DNA of 64,000 nt, taken from the NCBI GenBank assembly GCA_000827495.1, contig KN817582.1, positions 169,189 to 233,188 on the forward strand, in the 5' to 3' direction. The notes under the pieces were generated by a model that saw only the letters and a program-made list of their open reading frames with translations, did no database searches and was not told the DNA's origin. The DNA comes from Hypholoma sublateritium FD-334 SS-4 (taxonomy: Eukaryota; Basidiomycota; Agaricomycetes; Agaricales; Strophariaceae). The position numbers were made by a program, and so were the translations under genes. This document shows positions 32,967-45,180 of this stretch, piece after piece; position 1 is the stretch's first letter, and each line of letters starts with the position of its first letter.

Positions 32967-34651
32967 ATGGATGAGAGCGCGTTATCCAGTGAGTAACGAA
33001 GTTATCTATAATTCATAGGCCCCGTTGATGTTCTGTCCCAGGCAAATTAGTCCTAGAGACATTGCTCAAAACCAACCGACCACCTACCGATCAAGAAACG
33101 GCGATAATCCGAGAGTCCATGGCACCCGCCAACGCGAAATTGAAGGGCGTGGAAGTGCAGATATCCGAAATGATGGCCCATATCCAGGAATTGAAGTCGC
33201 AGGTGGAACAGGCGGAGAACAAGCTGCAGCGCTTGCACGAGGAGGAGGCGGCGATCTTGGAGAGCTTTGCGGACCATCGTCGAGTCCTTTCTCCCTTCCG
33301 AAATGTCCCGGAGGATATACTTCGCGAAATATGCATCCAAGCATGCGTGGAAGGCGACATACCTGCACTATCCTATCTCGGCATTCCATTGCCTTGCGTT
33401 CTCGCACAAATATGCAGAGGAATGCGCCCCATCGCACTGACAACACCAATAATTTGGGCGTCTATGCATGTTGAGATTGGTTCAATCTTTGATCGTGGTC
33501 CCAAAGGGTATGAACGAGCTTATTCAGGTCTCGCTCGGATGGCTAGCACATGGTTCGAGCGAGCGGGTGGACTGGATCTCACTGTATCCATTGCGGATTG
33601 CACCAACATGTACGCAGTGTGTGAAGACTCCCGATCTCATCCGTCTGCCATCCTTTTCGACACGCTCCTTAGTTATTCAACTCGCTGGAAAGAACTTCGA
33701 TTTGACTCACGCTTTGGTAACGTACGATCTGCACCCATGATTCGCATTGCTGCATTGACGGCCGTCGAAGTCCCCCTGCTCCAATCAGTTTCATTTCGCC
33801 TTGATGATTGTTTACACCAGAATCCACCGCTTCATCACAGTGGATTACTGAAAATACCGACACTCAAATGCGTTAAATTGGAAGCACGCCATATGGATAT
33901 GTTCACCGTCGATTGGGCCAACCTTACTTCCATTACCCTCCGCGGAATCTTGGATATCGATGAGTGGCTTTCCAAAAGTGACATCACAAGAATTCTTCAG
34001 AAAACGAAGTGCCTAGTATTCTGTGATATTGCTGTGCATCTGGGTGACTTACAAGAACATTACCCCAACATCAGTCTTCCCTGTCTGAAGACTTTGATTG
34101 TCAACGAAAAAACTTGCAGTTCGGCCACATCCGGAGCTCCAAGTATAATCGACCTAATCACTGCACCGCTTTTGGAGATACTTGAAATGCACGGTCAGGC
34201 ATTCGTCAACTACACAGATTTCTTCAAACGGTCGCCGCATATCTGGAAACTTTCCTTCCCGTACTTCGACAAAGATAAATCACTGACGGATACGATGGAA
34301 TTTCTCAGCCACTGCCCTTCGCTCGCCGTACTTTCCCTTTGGCCTTCCGATTGGAACATGGACACTGATGACGCCAATATATTCCTGCGAGCATTTGTCG
34401 AAGGCGATGCCGGTGTTATTTGCCCGCGCTTGCAGGAGTTTCAGCTCACAGGAATGATTGATTTATCCCTCCAGACACTGCTCCTGTTTCTCGAGGGCAA
34501 GCAAGGTGATATTCCTACGCTGAATGTGTCGCCATGGAAAAAGGTGATCATTGACATCAGTGGTATAAAGGACACGGAGGCACGGCAGCAGGTGGTAGAC
34601 TTTGTTTTTCAGAAGAGAGCGGCGGGATTGAATATTCGAGCAAAAGAGTAA
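32967..34651 (+). CDS. F-box/LRR-like protein, array copy 7
   Basis: Exon 1 is 32967-32988 (MDESALS), the intron 32989-33041 (53 bp), exon 2 33042-34651; 543 residues. The leader is SKLVLETLLKTNRPPTDQE. Coiled coil about 38-82 (VEVQISEMMAHIQELKSQV), F-box about 91-145 (SPFRNVPEDILREICIQAC ... PIIWASM). The LRR-like tail is closest to copy 2 (RIAALTAVEVPLLQSVSFRL, DMFTVDWANLTSITL). It ends LNIRAKE. The intron and the start region match copy 9 closely (both have GTGAGTAACG and GGCCCCGTTGATGTTCTGT), which suggests that the 5' part was exchanged or recently copied between 7 and 9. Confidence 0.85.
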
Positions 34652-36500
34652 TTGTATGATCATAGCGCTGTATTCGTCCTGTATCGTAAAATCATTCCTG
34701 AGAAATTTTCCGCGATTAAATGACCTCCAGTTTGATTACGAGAGACCACTCCGCAAGAACACTGGTCTCTGGACTGCTATTCTGACCTTTCAAGCATAGT
34801 ATGGTGACAGTGAGCACGAGAACGCGCCTGCGCCGCACAGCGCGCCGCGCGCACTGGCAGGGTCCGGGGATGTGATAGTCAGAGTGCGGCGTTGCTCGTG
34901 TCGGTGGTGCGCGAGGTCTCTAGATGACGACGACGAACGGGTGTAAGACGCTGCGGATATGTAGGGCGTGTCTGGACATCATGATGGCGGGACGCGGCGA
35001 GCGGGGCAGGCCCGCCTGCGCGGCTGCGGTCAGTGGCGTGTTTTCTGCGTAGCTGGCCGCAGCTGGAAGATATGGCTTCGGGTACGTCCCGCGTAGTCAT
35101 GTCGAGGAGCAGCATCCTTCCCGATCGCGAGCGGAGGCAAGCAGACGGCCTCGTCAAGAATCGGGCTCACGAAGTCGTCCTGTTTGTTGGCGGTCATCGT
35201 GGAGGGGACATATCTGCAAGTCGTGGTGTTGATACCTGGAGGATGGCATTGAATGGGGCGAGCGCGAGTGTGCGGAGCGGTAGGAGGCTGATGCAGAGCA
35301 GGAAATTGGGGCGGGGTGTGGCGTAGTAGGCGCTCGAGGGGAAGGAGTTATGGCGCCTTGGAGAGCAGCATGCGAGGGCTCTGCAAACGATGAAGCCGGG
35401 CGCGGCCGCGTGCCGCTGATATCGATGTAATCAGAGATCTGGAAATAGAGGATATGGCAGAGGACGCGCGTGAATAACGCAGAGGATACGGGCGAACGTT
35501 CTACGGGTCCTGAGCGAGAATCGGAGCGAAGGCAGCGAAGAGAAGAACGTGCGCACACGCGGCCCCGACGCCGTGTTTCAGAGGAGTCTGGAGTGTGTAC
35601 GTAGTGGTTCAAGTTGAGGCTGGGCGCTAGTCCCGGGGCCTGCGTTGTCGTCGGTGTGATGCGGGCCGGCGAGAAGGCGGGGCGCGCTGCGGCATGCGAC
35701 GTGTGGTGCGCACAGCGCGGCGTCGAGTGGCGCGTGGTATTCGAGCAGGGCGATGACGCACGGACGTCTGACTCTTGTCCACCGTCTGCGGGCCGCGCGC
35801 ACGGCGGATGCGGCTGTGCAGGGGGGAGCCGGCCTGCGGGCGACGTGGGCGACGCGGGCGAGGTTTTTGGAGCCGGCGGGCGGGAGGGCGCTGAGAGAGA
35901 TGGCCGTGTATGGGCCGCGTAGGAAACCGTTTAGATCGCGAACGTCGAGTTGGGGGTTGTAAGTCGGACCGACGCTGCCGACTGCCCGAACACGACTAAC
36001 ACCGGTGGCGTCGCCAGCTGTAGCGATGCTCAATGGACAGCACGAGCACGCGGGGCGCTAGTGCGCGCGCGGGGGTACAGCTCGCCCGTTGACATTCGCC
36101 GTCGTTTCGCGCGTGACAGAGGCGCCGCGATACGCGCTCGATGCAGGCGCAACACAGCACGCATGCAAGCCGCGTGCGTGACGGAGCGCCGCGCGTCCTG
36201 CGCTCTTCTGGCGCCTTTGCTATTGCTGCGTTTTCGGCGGTGACAGCACGGGGGGAGGGGGCTGCAGCGAGCGGCGTGTGCGCCGTTCATGGCGGGGTCT
36301 CACGCGCACATCCGCGTCGCTGCTTGGCTGTGGGACGGCGTCTACTCCATGGTACAATGGCGCGGTTCTACTCTGAGTCGAGGAGGTCGATGCGCTCTCC
36401 CGCCGACATGGTATATGAGGGGACGTTCATGACGCAGACACCTGTCGTGGTGCTGTCTGCGCGTCGTGTTGGTAGGGCGCTGAGAGAGGGAGTTGAGAGG
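34652..36500. repeat. Spacer after F-box gene 7
   Basis: Contains the F-box 3' flank (34,720-34,810) and the stretch duplicated from gene 6 (34,799-34,957). An R7/R4-like region follows, with R4 at about 35,380-35,590 (GCTGATATCGATGTAATCAG, GGAGTCTGGAGTG). From about 35,620 the sequence is GC-rich without a match to a named block. Frames here (for example 35,578-36,033 minus) are arginine/alanine-rich and not conserved elsewhere in the window. Confidence 0.45.
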
Positions 36501-39245
36501 GAGTAGACTCGGACCGACGTCGCCAACGCACGGCCCCCGAAAGCAACACGACCAAACAACGCTGACCGCGGGCGCCTTTCAATTTCGTCTCCTGCCGTAG
36601 CGTCACTGTCATCGCGCCTCCAGCCCGCACGCGGCTCACCAACGTCAGCGCCGCGCATGGGCACGTCCGCCCCGGTGTCCCGGTGTCCTGCTCCGCGACA
36701 ACTCAGCCGCTCGCCCCCTCCGCACTAACCCCTGGCGCGTCCACCGCCTTCCAGATCAAGGACATCGCCCCCGCCCCGCCTCTGCCGTGCGTGCTCACTC
36801 TACCGCGCCCAGCCCGGGACGTCTATACGAAGCCTGCGCGCTGCGCCCCGCATCAACACCGCGCAGCCGTCCGTCGCTCTCCGATCCCATACCCGTGCGC
36901 CCGCGTTGTCAGCCCTGCATTCCGCGCCGCACACAGCAGCTCCACCGCCCTGGTCTAATCTGAAGCTCCCATACGCGCCCGTCCTCCCTCGCCTACCCCG
37001 CACCGCTCTCCCCTCGCCTCGGCATCTCCGCCTTCTCCGCCTTCTCCAAACCGCCTGCGTCGTCTCCGCGCCCGTCCCGCCGCCGCCCATACCCGCGTGC
37101 CCAGCCCGTCCACCGGCACGCGCGCGCTGTGTTCCCAATCATGAAGCCCGTCCTCCCGCCTATCCCACACACCGCTCGCCCCTCGCCTTAGCGCCTCCCT
37201 CGTCTCCTCAGTGCATGCGTCGCCGCCGCGCTCGTCCCGCCGTCGCCCTGCCCACTCCGGCGCGGGGTTCCACAAGGCAGGGTGCGTTCTATTCCCAGCC
37301 ACGACACGCCGCGCAGCGGCGTCTGTAGTGCTCCCGCTTCATCCCGTCCGCAAGCTCGCGCGCGCTGTGTCCCGCGCTGCCTTCCTGCAGGCATCAGCTT
37401 CCCATGGCGCGTTGTTTGGAGTGCTCCCCCCCAATGATCCAAACTAAAGCCGCCCTCCTCGCCACTTCCTCCCTCCGCGCTCGCCTGAAGATCCGACCGC
37501 ACGCCATCCTCCCCGCACCCAATTTATCGCCCGCTCATGATCGACACCCCACCGCCCGTCGAGGACACGCATCGGCGCTCGTCGCCCGCATGACATAGGC
37601 CCTGCACACCGCACCGCCGTCTGCCAGTTATCCGCGCGCCTTCCTCCGCCGAGCCTACATGCCGCGAGCGCATAAACGACACAGCGCGTTTTATTCAGGC
37701 GGGCGCGGGTGTGCGCCCCGTGCTTATGCGCTGTCGCTTCAACTCGGCGTTCTCTGCGTCCGGATCCATCCAGGACCCGTGCGCGCCCCACACCATCCTC
37801 CTCGCCGCCTCCCCGCTCGCCCACGCACCACTTGAAGACTCCGCGGCCCGCCGCGAAGAGCGGCCCACGCCGGTGATGCTCCCCGGGCGCGGCGGTATAT
37901 GCCATACGCGTTCGTGCGTCGAGACCGAGGCTGGAATGCGCTTGCACAGCACAGCGAGACGCCATGCGTCGATCGCGTCGCATTCAGCGACGTGGTGCGC
38001 TGTGTCCCGGCGGTCGGGATACGAGTGCGCCCCCTCATCGCCTCCGCGCGCGCCCGCCCTACTTCGCGGCGAGACGCGAAGCGCCGCCCGCCGGCGATGC
38101 TCCGCGCCCGGCTTACCGGTCTGAGGTTTTTTGGCCACTCCGTTCGTGGCGCGATTTCGTGGGTGCTCGCGTCGCTGGCTCAGGCGCGAGCTTTGCCGCC
38201 TGCGTCTGCGTGACGAGGGCGGTGCGCCACGGCGGCGGGCGGGCGCTCGCGGGGGTAATGCCAGAGTACGTTTCTAGTTGGCCGATGACCAGCCGACGAC
38301 CTCGATTTGTCTGACGCGCGTATGTATGTATATAGGTCCAGCCAGAGCGCAGCCCACCCCGCCGTCGATATCTCCCGCGCGCTGGTCTTTAGCCACGCCG
38401 TTTATGCGATCGGTTTCCTGGGCGCTCGCGCTTAAAGCGAGTTTACCGTCTGCGCAATAAGGGTGCGGAGCGGACCGTGCGCGCGCGCGGGAGGGATGCG
38501 AGAGTGCATTTGAATTTCCGGGTGACCGACGACTGCGATTCGTCTGACGCGCGTACTTATATCTATAGGTGGTCTGTCCAGACGACAACAGCCCCCGCTG
38601 CGCACGCTGTCCTGATATCCGGCTAAAAAAACACACCAGCGGTCCGAGCAGCGCCGGGTCTCAGCGCCCTCGTCGTCCGATCTGGATGCGCCGCCGACCT
38701 CCGTCCGTCCTTCCTCTGCGCGCTGTCGTCCTTTCTTCACGCGCGTGCGGGTCCCCCTCTACGCCGTCCCCGGCGCGCGATTCCGCCCGCTCAGCGTCGA
38801 CGCGCCCCCGCCGCGCCGCGGACACGCAGCGCCGCGGACACGCAGCGCAGTTCATCGCCCGCATAGTGATAAGTATCGGCGCAGTGCACAGCGCGCGCAC
38901 ACACCGCGGCTGTATATGCCATCCGCGTACGCGCGGCGCGTTCCTGCGTCGCGACCCAATGCCGGAACGCGCCTACACAGCGCGGCGCAGCGTGCCCGCC
39001 TCGCGATGCGTCGCTCGTTCTACATTCAGAGGCGGCCAAGGACGATGTACCCCCGCCCCCCCCGTCTTGACTCTGCGCCCTGCGCCCACATCCCAACCTT
39101 CAGGATAGCCTCTGCGCCAGGTCCCGGCGGTCAGGATACGAGTGCGTCCCCCTCATCGCGCACGCCCTACTTCACGGCGAGATGCGAAGAGCCGCCCGAG
39201 TTTTCGGAGGAATTTCTTCACGTTCCAAGATCAATTTAGGATGGA
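36500..39245. repeat. C-rich, internally repetitive stretch without a gene
   Basis: The plus strand is strongly C/pyrimidine-biased from about 36,680 to 37,620. The unit CGTCCTCCC...CCTCGCCT...CGCATGC/CATCTCC appears twice in diverged form around 36,970-37,260. Bases about 37,885-38,100 recur at about 38,905-39,190 (GGCTGTATATGCCAT, CCCGGCGGTC, GATACGAGTGCG). Bases 38,300-38,345 recur at 38,540-38,580 (GTCTGACGCGCGTA, TATAGGT). Many overlapping frames of 60-180 codons on both strands are expected at this GC level, and none shows a known domain. I see no gene here. Confidence 0.5.
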
Positions 39246-39416
39246 GATTCGAGAGCAGAAAGATACAACCCCGAGGTTCAAGGGTGCAGATTGAGGTACG
39301 AATGCAAGAATTCACTTGGCCCGTGCGCCCATTAACTACAAGAAGGTTAACTCTCGCATACATGTTGATGAGTGGGGTGCGTCGATCTACCAGAAAAAAA
39401 GCTATCGTATGTACTA

Positions 39417-41095
39417 TTAGGAACAGATTACTTGGACATCTAATCCCGCTGCATTCTTCTCCGAAACAAGATCCAATATCTGCTGGCGTGTCTCCGTCGC
39501 CTTTATCTCCCTGGTAGAAATGAGCACCCTTTTCCAGGGCAAGACATTCGGCATATCAATTTCCCCGTGCTTGCTCTCCAAAAACAGGCGCAGTGTTTGC
39601 GGAGTGTAATTGACATTTCCCGCGAAATCGAACGTTTGCAGGCGCGGACAAAGAACACCAGAGTCACCTTCTTCAACAAATGCTCGGAGGAAGCCATCAG
39701 CTTCGTGAATTCTTCTCCACTTGGTAGGCCAAAGAGAGAGTATAGCGAGTGAAGGGCACTGGCGGAGCAATTTCATCATGTCCAACAGCGATGTGTCTTC
39801 TTTCGAGTAGGGAAGAGAAAGTTTCCGAATAAGTGGTGACCGTTTGAGGAAATCCGACAGAGAGAGATCGAGGAATGTGCCACAGATGCGAAATATCTGC
39901 AGAAGCGGCGTAACAATCAAATCGAGTATACTGGGAGCGCCAGATGAGTTGATGTTTGACACGTGTTCCTTGAGTATCAAAGTCTTCAGAAGGGGCAGAC
40001 TGATTGTGCTGTGGTAATGTTCTGAGTGATTCCAACCCACAGCAATATCACAGAATACTAGAGACCTGGTTTGCTGAAGAATGCTTGCTATCGCACCGGT
40101 GGAAAGGGAGGGATGTTGTGGTGTCGCCCCGTGGAGCGTAACGGAGGTAAGGTTGGCCCAATCGAAGGCGACAATTTGCACAGTATTAACTTTCAATGTC
40201 ACACGTTTGAGTGATGGTATGGTGAGGAATTTACTGTCGTGAAACACAGGATCCGAAAGTAAAAAATCAAGGTGAATGGATACCGATCGGAGCAGGGGAA
40301 CATCGACGGCGGTCAATGCGGCGATGCGAAGCATGGGCGTGCATGCGACTGTACAATTTGAATTGAATCGAAGCTCCTCCCAGCGGGTCGAATAACTAAG
40401 GAGTGCGTCGAAAAGGATGATTGATCCAGAATCAGCGCCTTCGAAGTTCGCGTATGCGGATCTAACGTCCTCAATACATACAGTCAGAGCCAGTTTTCCT
40501 GCTCGCCCGAACCATTTGATGGCCCTCCTAGCGAGAATCGAATATTCCCGATCATATCCTGCAGGATTATCACAATCGAATCCACCGAGCTGAACTCTCA
40601 TAGAGGCCCAGATGCGCGGTGTTGTCAGTGCGATGTTTCGCAGTCCGCTGCAGATCTGCGCAAGAACGTAAGGAGATGCAGTGCGGGCCCGGTAATACAG
40701 TTTGGGTATGTCGTCTGCAACGCATGCAATGCATATCTCCCGAAGCACGTCCTCTGGGATATTTCGGAAAGGAGAGGAAACTCGACGGTGGTCGGCAAAA
40801 GATTCCAAGATCACAGCCTCCTCCTCGTGCAGGCGCTGCAGCTTGGTCTCCGCCCGTTCAACCTGTGCCTTCAATGCCTGGATGTGGGCTATAGTGTCGG
40901 ATATCTGTGTTTCTACGACCTCCAGTTTCGCTTGAGCGGGGCCCATGGACTCCCGGATTATCGCCTTTTCTTGGTCGGTAGGCGGTCGGTTAGTTTTGAG
41001 CAACATTTCTAGAACTGAATCGCCTGTTACAGAACATCAGTGGGCATATCAGTAACAGATACCCGCGACTCACTGGATAACGCGGTCTGATCCAT
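39417..41095 (-). CDS. F-box/LRR-like protein, array copy 8 (inverted)
   Basis: Exon 1 is 41074-41095 (MDQTALS), the intron 41024-41073 (50 bp, GTGAGT...TAACAG), exon 2 39417-41023; 542 residues. This is the only intact member on the minus strand. The leader is SDSVLEMLLKTNRPPTDQE. It has a true in-frame ATG at 41004-41006, so a 529-residue product from an unspliced or alternative message is possible here only. Coiled coil VVETQISDTIAHIQALKAQV, F-box SPFRNIPEDVLREICIACV with closing PRIWASM. The tail is most like copy 3 (SVSIHL, LPLLKTL). It ends LDVQVICS. The 3' flank is block R5, also found beside the inverted relic at 26.5 kb. No lesion seen. Confidence 0.84.
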
Positions 41096-41204
41096 TGCTG
41101 ATCGCTTGCGAATGTTTTGGAGGAGGAGGAGGAATCGATGGTTCAGTGCAACGTGTCGATTTCATCAGTATTTTAGTCCACCTGAATCACACGCGACGTA
41201 TAAG

Positions 41205-41212
41205 TATAAATA
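41205..41212 (-). promoter_or_regulatory. TATA-like box of F-box gene 8
   Basis: On the minus strand TATTTATA lies 110 bp before the ATG, followed by GTCGCGTGTGATTCAGGTGG and AACCATCGATTCC, a diverged version of the shared promoter block. Confidence 0.45.
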
Positions 41213-42115
41213 GTACCAGGTAGCCGATCTGTGTATTTCGGGAAGCCGTAACCCAGGCGCGCCACACCCAGCCACATCGCTGTCCATCTCACTGCCCGCG
41301 TAGAAGCAGCGTGTGCGCCAGCTGCCGTCTGCGCCTGCAACACCGCTCATCGGCGTGACAGCGCGCAGGGATGATTTCGCCCGAAAACGGCTAGAAGGCA
41401 GGCACGCGTGAGGCAGGCGCGCGTGCTGGGCCCGAGGCGCGAGAGACGTGGGTGAGGCGTATACTATGGCACAGGCCGAGTACGCCGATGAGGGCAGTGA
41501 GGGGATGCTGAGCGCTGAGCCTCGTGACATTCCATTGGCGCCCTGCGAAGTCCTACGAGGACGACGAGGATGCGACGACGTCACATAGCCGAGGCTGAGC
41601 ACAGACACCACGAGATCTGCGATAAGATGAGTGCATGCCTTGAACAGACAGGTCGAATTCGCTCACCGCCACGGACCAAAGTTCAGAGCGGCGGCGCCGT
41701 TCAGGTCGTGAACTTTGAGCTTATAGAAACACGACTAAAAAAACAGTGTTACCCCATCGCCGCTGTCGCAGTGCTCAATGGACAACACGAGTATAGCGCG
41801 GCGCTCATGCGCGCTTCGCTTGGGTGCTCGCCCCATTGATATTCGCCCTCGTTTCGTGCCTGACAGAGGCGCCGCGGAGCGCGCTCCATGCAGGTTCTGC
41901 TGAGCGCGTTGTCCGCGCTATGACAGCGGGGAGACTGCGCGCCGTGGGGACAGGGACGGCGGGCTGCAGCGCGCGAGCGGCGGATGGGCGATGTCTCGTG
42001 CGTCCGATGTACAAGTCTCGATAGGCGGTGATGTGAGGCTCGCAGCGAAGATCTTCATATGTCGCCGTGTTGGGTGTAAGTAGTAAGTGAAGTAATCCAA
42101 GTATAATCAGGCGCA
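41213..42115. other. Intergenic, no gene recognised
   Basis: GC-rich with short frames in every phase. One stretch near 41,770-41,840 (GTGCTCAATGGACAACACGA) resembles 36,023-36,060 (GATGCTCAATGGACAGCACG), so part of it is a diverged repeat of the 36-kb spacer. Nothing else can be assigned. Confidence 0.4.
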
Positions 42116-43700
42116 AGCAAGGATACCCGGGCCGTTGTTTGTTCGTGTTACCATCGGTGACGCTCGCGGAACGCGCCCGAGTCTGCTCTTCCACGCGCAC
42201 TTTACGTTCGACTTCCGAGTCATCGGTGCGCCATTCTCGCCGCACATATTCGCCAGCTCATCTGCCCTGCTCCTGATTCTGCCGCATCATACATAACGAC
42301 GACGCCTAAGCAGGAGCACTTGGTGACGCGATGCGCGAAATCGAGAAACTCTGCTCGCAACTAGACCGTAGACGGAATATGTACGTGCCTATACTTGTCA
42401 TACCCCCGCCTTACAAGTCTCACTGAACTGACAGGCCGCCTCAACGGAACCTCAGCCGCATCCTAAAGCTAAACACCAAAGCCATTTCTCGGCAGGACTC
42501 CCACCCAAGCCAACGCGCGTCCCTCGCGATGTTCTGGGCCCACCGGTCCGCGCGAGCAGTGTGCTCTCCCACATAGGTCCCGCGCCATGTACACGCCATC
42601 AGACAGTGTCTCCCGGGTCCCCCCTCCACCCATCGGTCATTCTTGGTTAACCTTATGGAGACGAAAAGCGACAGTGGGAAATGGGGCTACGTCGACTGGG
42701 CGCTTTCGCGGCTTCTTCGTGGCCAACAAGATTGTCAGCGCTGCTTTCATGATAGAGACGCTCCTCCACTGATGGTCGACCTTTTAGCGGCGGGCAAGCG
42801 GCATAAGACACACAGCTGCATCAACTGGTGCCCACGCGGGTACTATGTGCACGGCAAGGCGGACAGCTCTGCGGGGCGCATTGGCGATGGCGGGACACCG
42901 CGGTGGCTTTGGATGCGATGGACACAGTGCGGCGCGACTTCGACTTCCTGCAGGCTGCAGCATCGGCAACGCTAGAAGACGGCGGCAACACCTCCGCGGC
43001 CCACCGCGAGGAACGAATTCATGACAGATGATGTATCTGGTCGAGCCAGACCTCCCCCTCACGCTCTACACGCCGCTCGAGCACTACCCACTCTACGGCA
43101 TGCGGACCTCGCCTCCACGTCCCCTACTCACGGTGCCCGAGCGCTCTCCCCTACCATCATCGCCATCGCCGACAATGCCGTGCAGGACAGCCTCGACAGC
43201 GCGCAGGACATACGACATACCGCCGATGAGCGCGCAGAACGCGGGAACGCCTTCGCCCAAGGCAGTCAAACAACGCATCTGGTCAAGGGAGAATTCATCA
43301 CTCAAGACGCTGCTGGAGCGCTATATGCGCGTCGTCGTCGATTCTCGGGGGTGTGGCCTGCGGAGCACCTCCGTCACCTCGCCACGTCTTCTTGTGGCGC
43401 TACTGCGGCGCGCGGCGCTTGACCCGCCTACGATTCCCAGCAGGAGCAAGATGCGACACACGAAACCCGGCCCGAGGGTGGCCGCGGCGGGCGCCTGTTA
43501 TATTCTACAGCGTCTCCGCGCTACTGACGGGCGTCCAGGACTTTTTTCAACTACCTTCAAAGTCCATACCTCCAAGCCAGGCTCCGTGCCATATATACAA
43601 GATAGGACAGCACCCCCTAGTACCCGGCGTTCCGCCCAACTACTGCGTAGTCGACAAGGCGGAAAACGCTCTGGCTGCGGCGCCATCTGATGATAGTGAG
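42115..43700 (+). pseudogene. Decayed spliced gene family R2, module B1
   Basis: Opens with GGGCCGTTGTTTGTTCGTGT (as 9,478 and 48,118). Conserved coding-like words in order: a GYVDWAL block near 42,680-42,710; INWCPRGYYVHGK near 42,815-42,860 (NWYPRGYYVDGK in C1); LTLYTPLEHYPLYG near 43,060-43,100; LLERYMRVVVD near 43,310-43,340; LLVALLRRAALDPPTIPSRS near 43,388-43,447. After an intron-like GTCCAG end, FFNYLQSPYLQARLRAIYTR and a stop. The parts stand in different frames, so either introns or lesions separate them. No known domain recognised. Confidence 0.45.
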
Positions 43701-44860
43701 ACGTTCCGGCTGCAGTGCAATCCGATGACAGCGAGACGCTACGGCCGCCCTTATATGCGGGGGATACTAGAGCGCGATCTCAACACAGTACGTCATCCTC
43801 GATTGGAGGAAGTACAGAACGTCAGCTCCGCGAACGGCTTCTCTGCGGCGGTCGCGCTGCTCGACCCAGTGCGCTTTCTTACGATACAGCCAGGTTCAGC
43901 GCCGTGTATTCGATGTCGGACAGCAGCGTCCCGCCGAAAATCAACCTTGTGGACACGGGAAGCGGCAGAGGTGGATGCGGCTACGCTGACTGGGCACTCG
44001 CGCAGCTTCTGAGCCTTCAACAAGACAGACACGCTTCGGTGATAATGAGACGCTGTGGCCGGGCTTACATGCGGTGGACACCGTGGAGCGAGCCCTTGAC
44101 GTCGTGCGGCATCTATGGCTATTGGGCAAGCGAGAGAGTGGGAGTTTCGTGGAAGCTGTCTTTGGTCTCGGTGAGTGGTTTTGGCCTGTGTTTATCGAAG
44201 GAATGTACTAATCTTATAGCAGACGTGATACTCCCGGATTGTGGATTATATCGCGCTGGGTCTTCTCGTGAGGCTGCTGTGTCGCGGGTAACAATGGCTG
44301 CGCGCGGACCGTCGGTAGTGCGCCCCGAGTCGTCGCTCGAGCACGGGCGGGGCGGCGGAGACGCCGACATTCTGCGCGCGGGGCCGTCGTGACGCGCAGC
44401 TATATTGACCTCGCGCAAGTTTACGGCTAAAATTCGGCCGTAATGCTCAAAATAGTAGCATACCGTTTAGCATATTGATCTATTTTTTTGACAGAAAACA
44501 AATATGAAAAAAATGCATATAGTGCTCAGATGAGCGCGCATAAAAAACGCTGGTCGCGTACTTCCGGGAGCGTGGTGATGGGCGTCAATTTGGGCGCCTA
44601 AAATATAAGTAATTGCAGTCCTTCCACCGTCATTTTACACCGATAAGCATCTCTCTGAGATCCACTTGTTGAGTGAACTAGTGAACCACTTCGCGGAATG
44701 CAGATACATATCTGTGTAGTATGGGACCTCCTTGAAGTCGGGCTCGCGTGCGTTCGCCTCCGCACCTCTGCGACGTTGCTCAAGCACTGTGCGATCCACT
44801 ACAGGGAGTTCGTGATTTCCATGTAGAATTGCCACCAGCTGAACCGAACTCTATCCGTGA
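43700..44860 (+). pseudogene. Decayed spliced gene family R2, module B2
   Basis: Tandem partner of B1. RHPRLEEVQNVSSANGFSA is near 43,792-43,850, a GYADWALAQLL block near 43,978-44,010, and LHAVDTVERALDVVRHLWLL near 44,065-44,125. A well-formed intron at about 44,171-44,222 (GTGAGTGGTT, branch TACTAAT, end GCAG) follows, then VDYIALGLLVRLL. The end block LLKHCAIHYREFVISM is at about 44,774-44,826. A 6-bp inverted repeat TACGGC/GCCGTA lies at 44,423-44,443. The frame is broken more than once. Confidence 0.42.
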
Positions 44861-45180
44861 ATGCACGCTGCATTGAGAATCGAGATTGAGGAGGTGTGCG
44901 TTTTGGAGATACCTTGGTGAAACAAATCCGTACCTGCTACAACGATGGGAATTCAATATTAATAGGTGTATTATACGACATACTTACCAACTTTCCTATT
45001 CACGATGCAATTCCTCAGCGCTAACTTGAATTGATAAATTGACAACCTGACTGCCAACTGCACGATATATGTCACGGCGTGTGAATCAACTGGACTAGAA
45101 TAGCGACTGTCAGTGTATGTAATCCACACGTTGCTTTCGACCAGTTCTCAGCTCTGCAGAAACATCCGAAAGCATAAAGA
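44860..45180 (+). promoter_or_regulatory. Upstream region of F-box gene 9
   Basis: Contains a diverged form of the shared promoter block: CACGGCGTGTGAATCAACTG at about 45,072, AATAGCGACTG, then the leader GCTCTGCAGAAACATCCGAA. The TATTTATA box seen elsewhere is replaced by CGATATATG at about 45,063. The CAACCATCGATCAG element is lost. Confidence 0.4.

Noticed and set aside
36680..39240. Proline/alanine/arginine-rich frames up to about 180 codons
   Set aside because: Present on both strands and all phases of a C-rich repeat region; no conserved motif.
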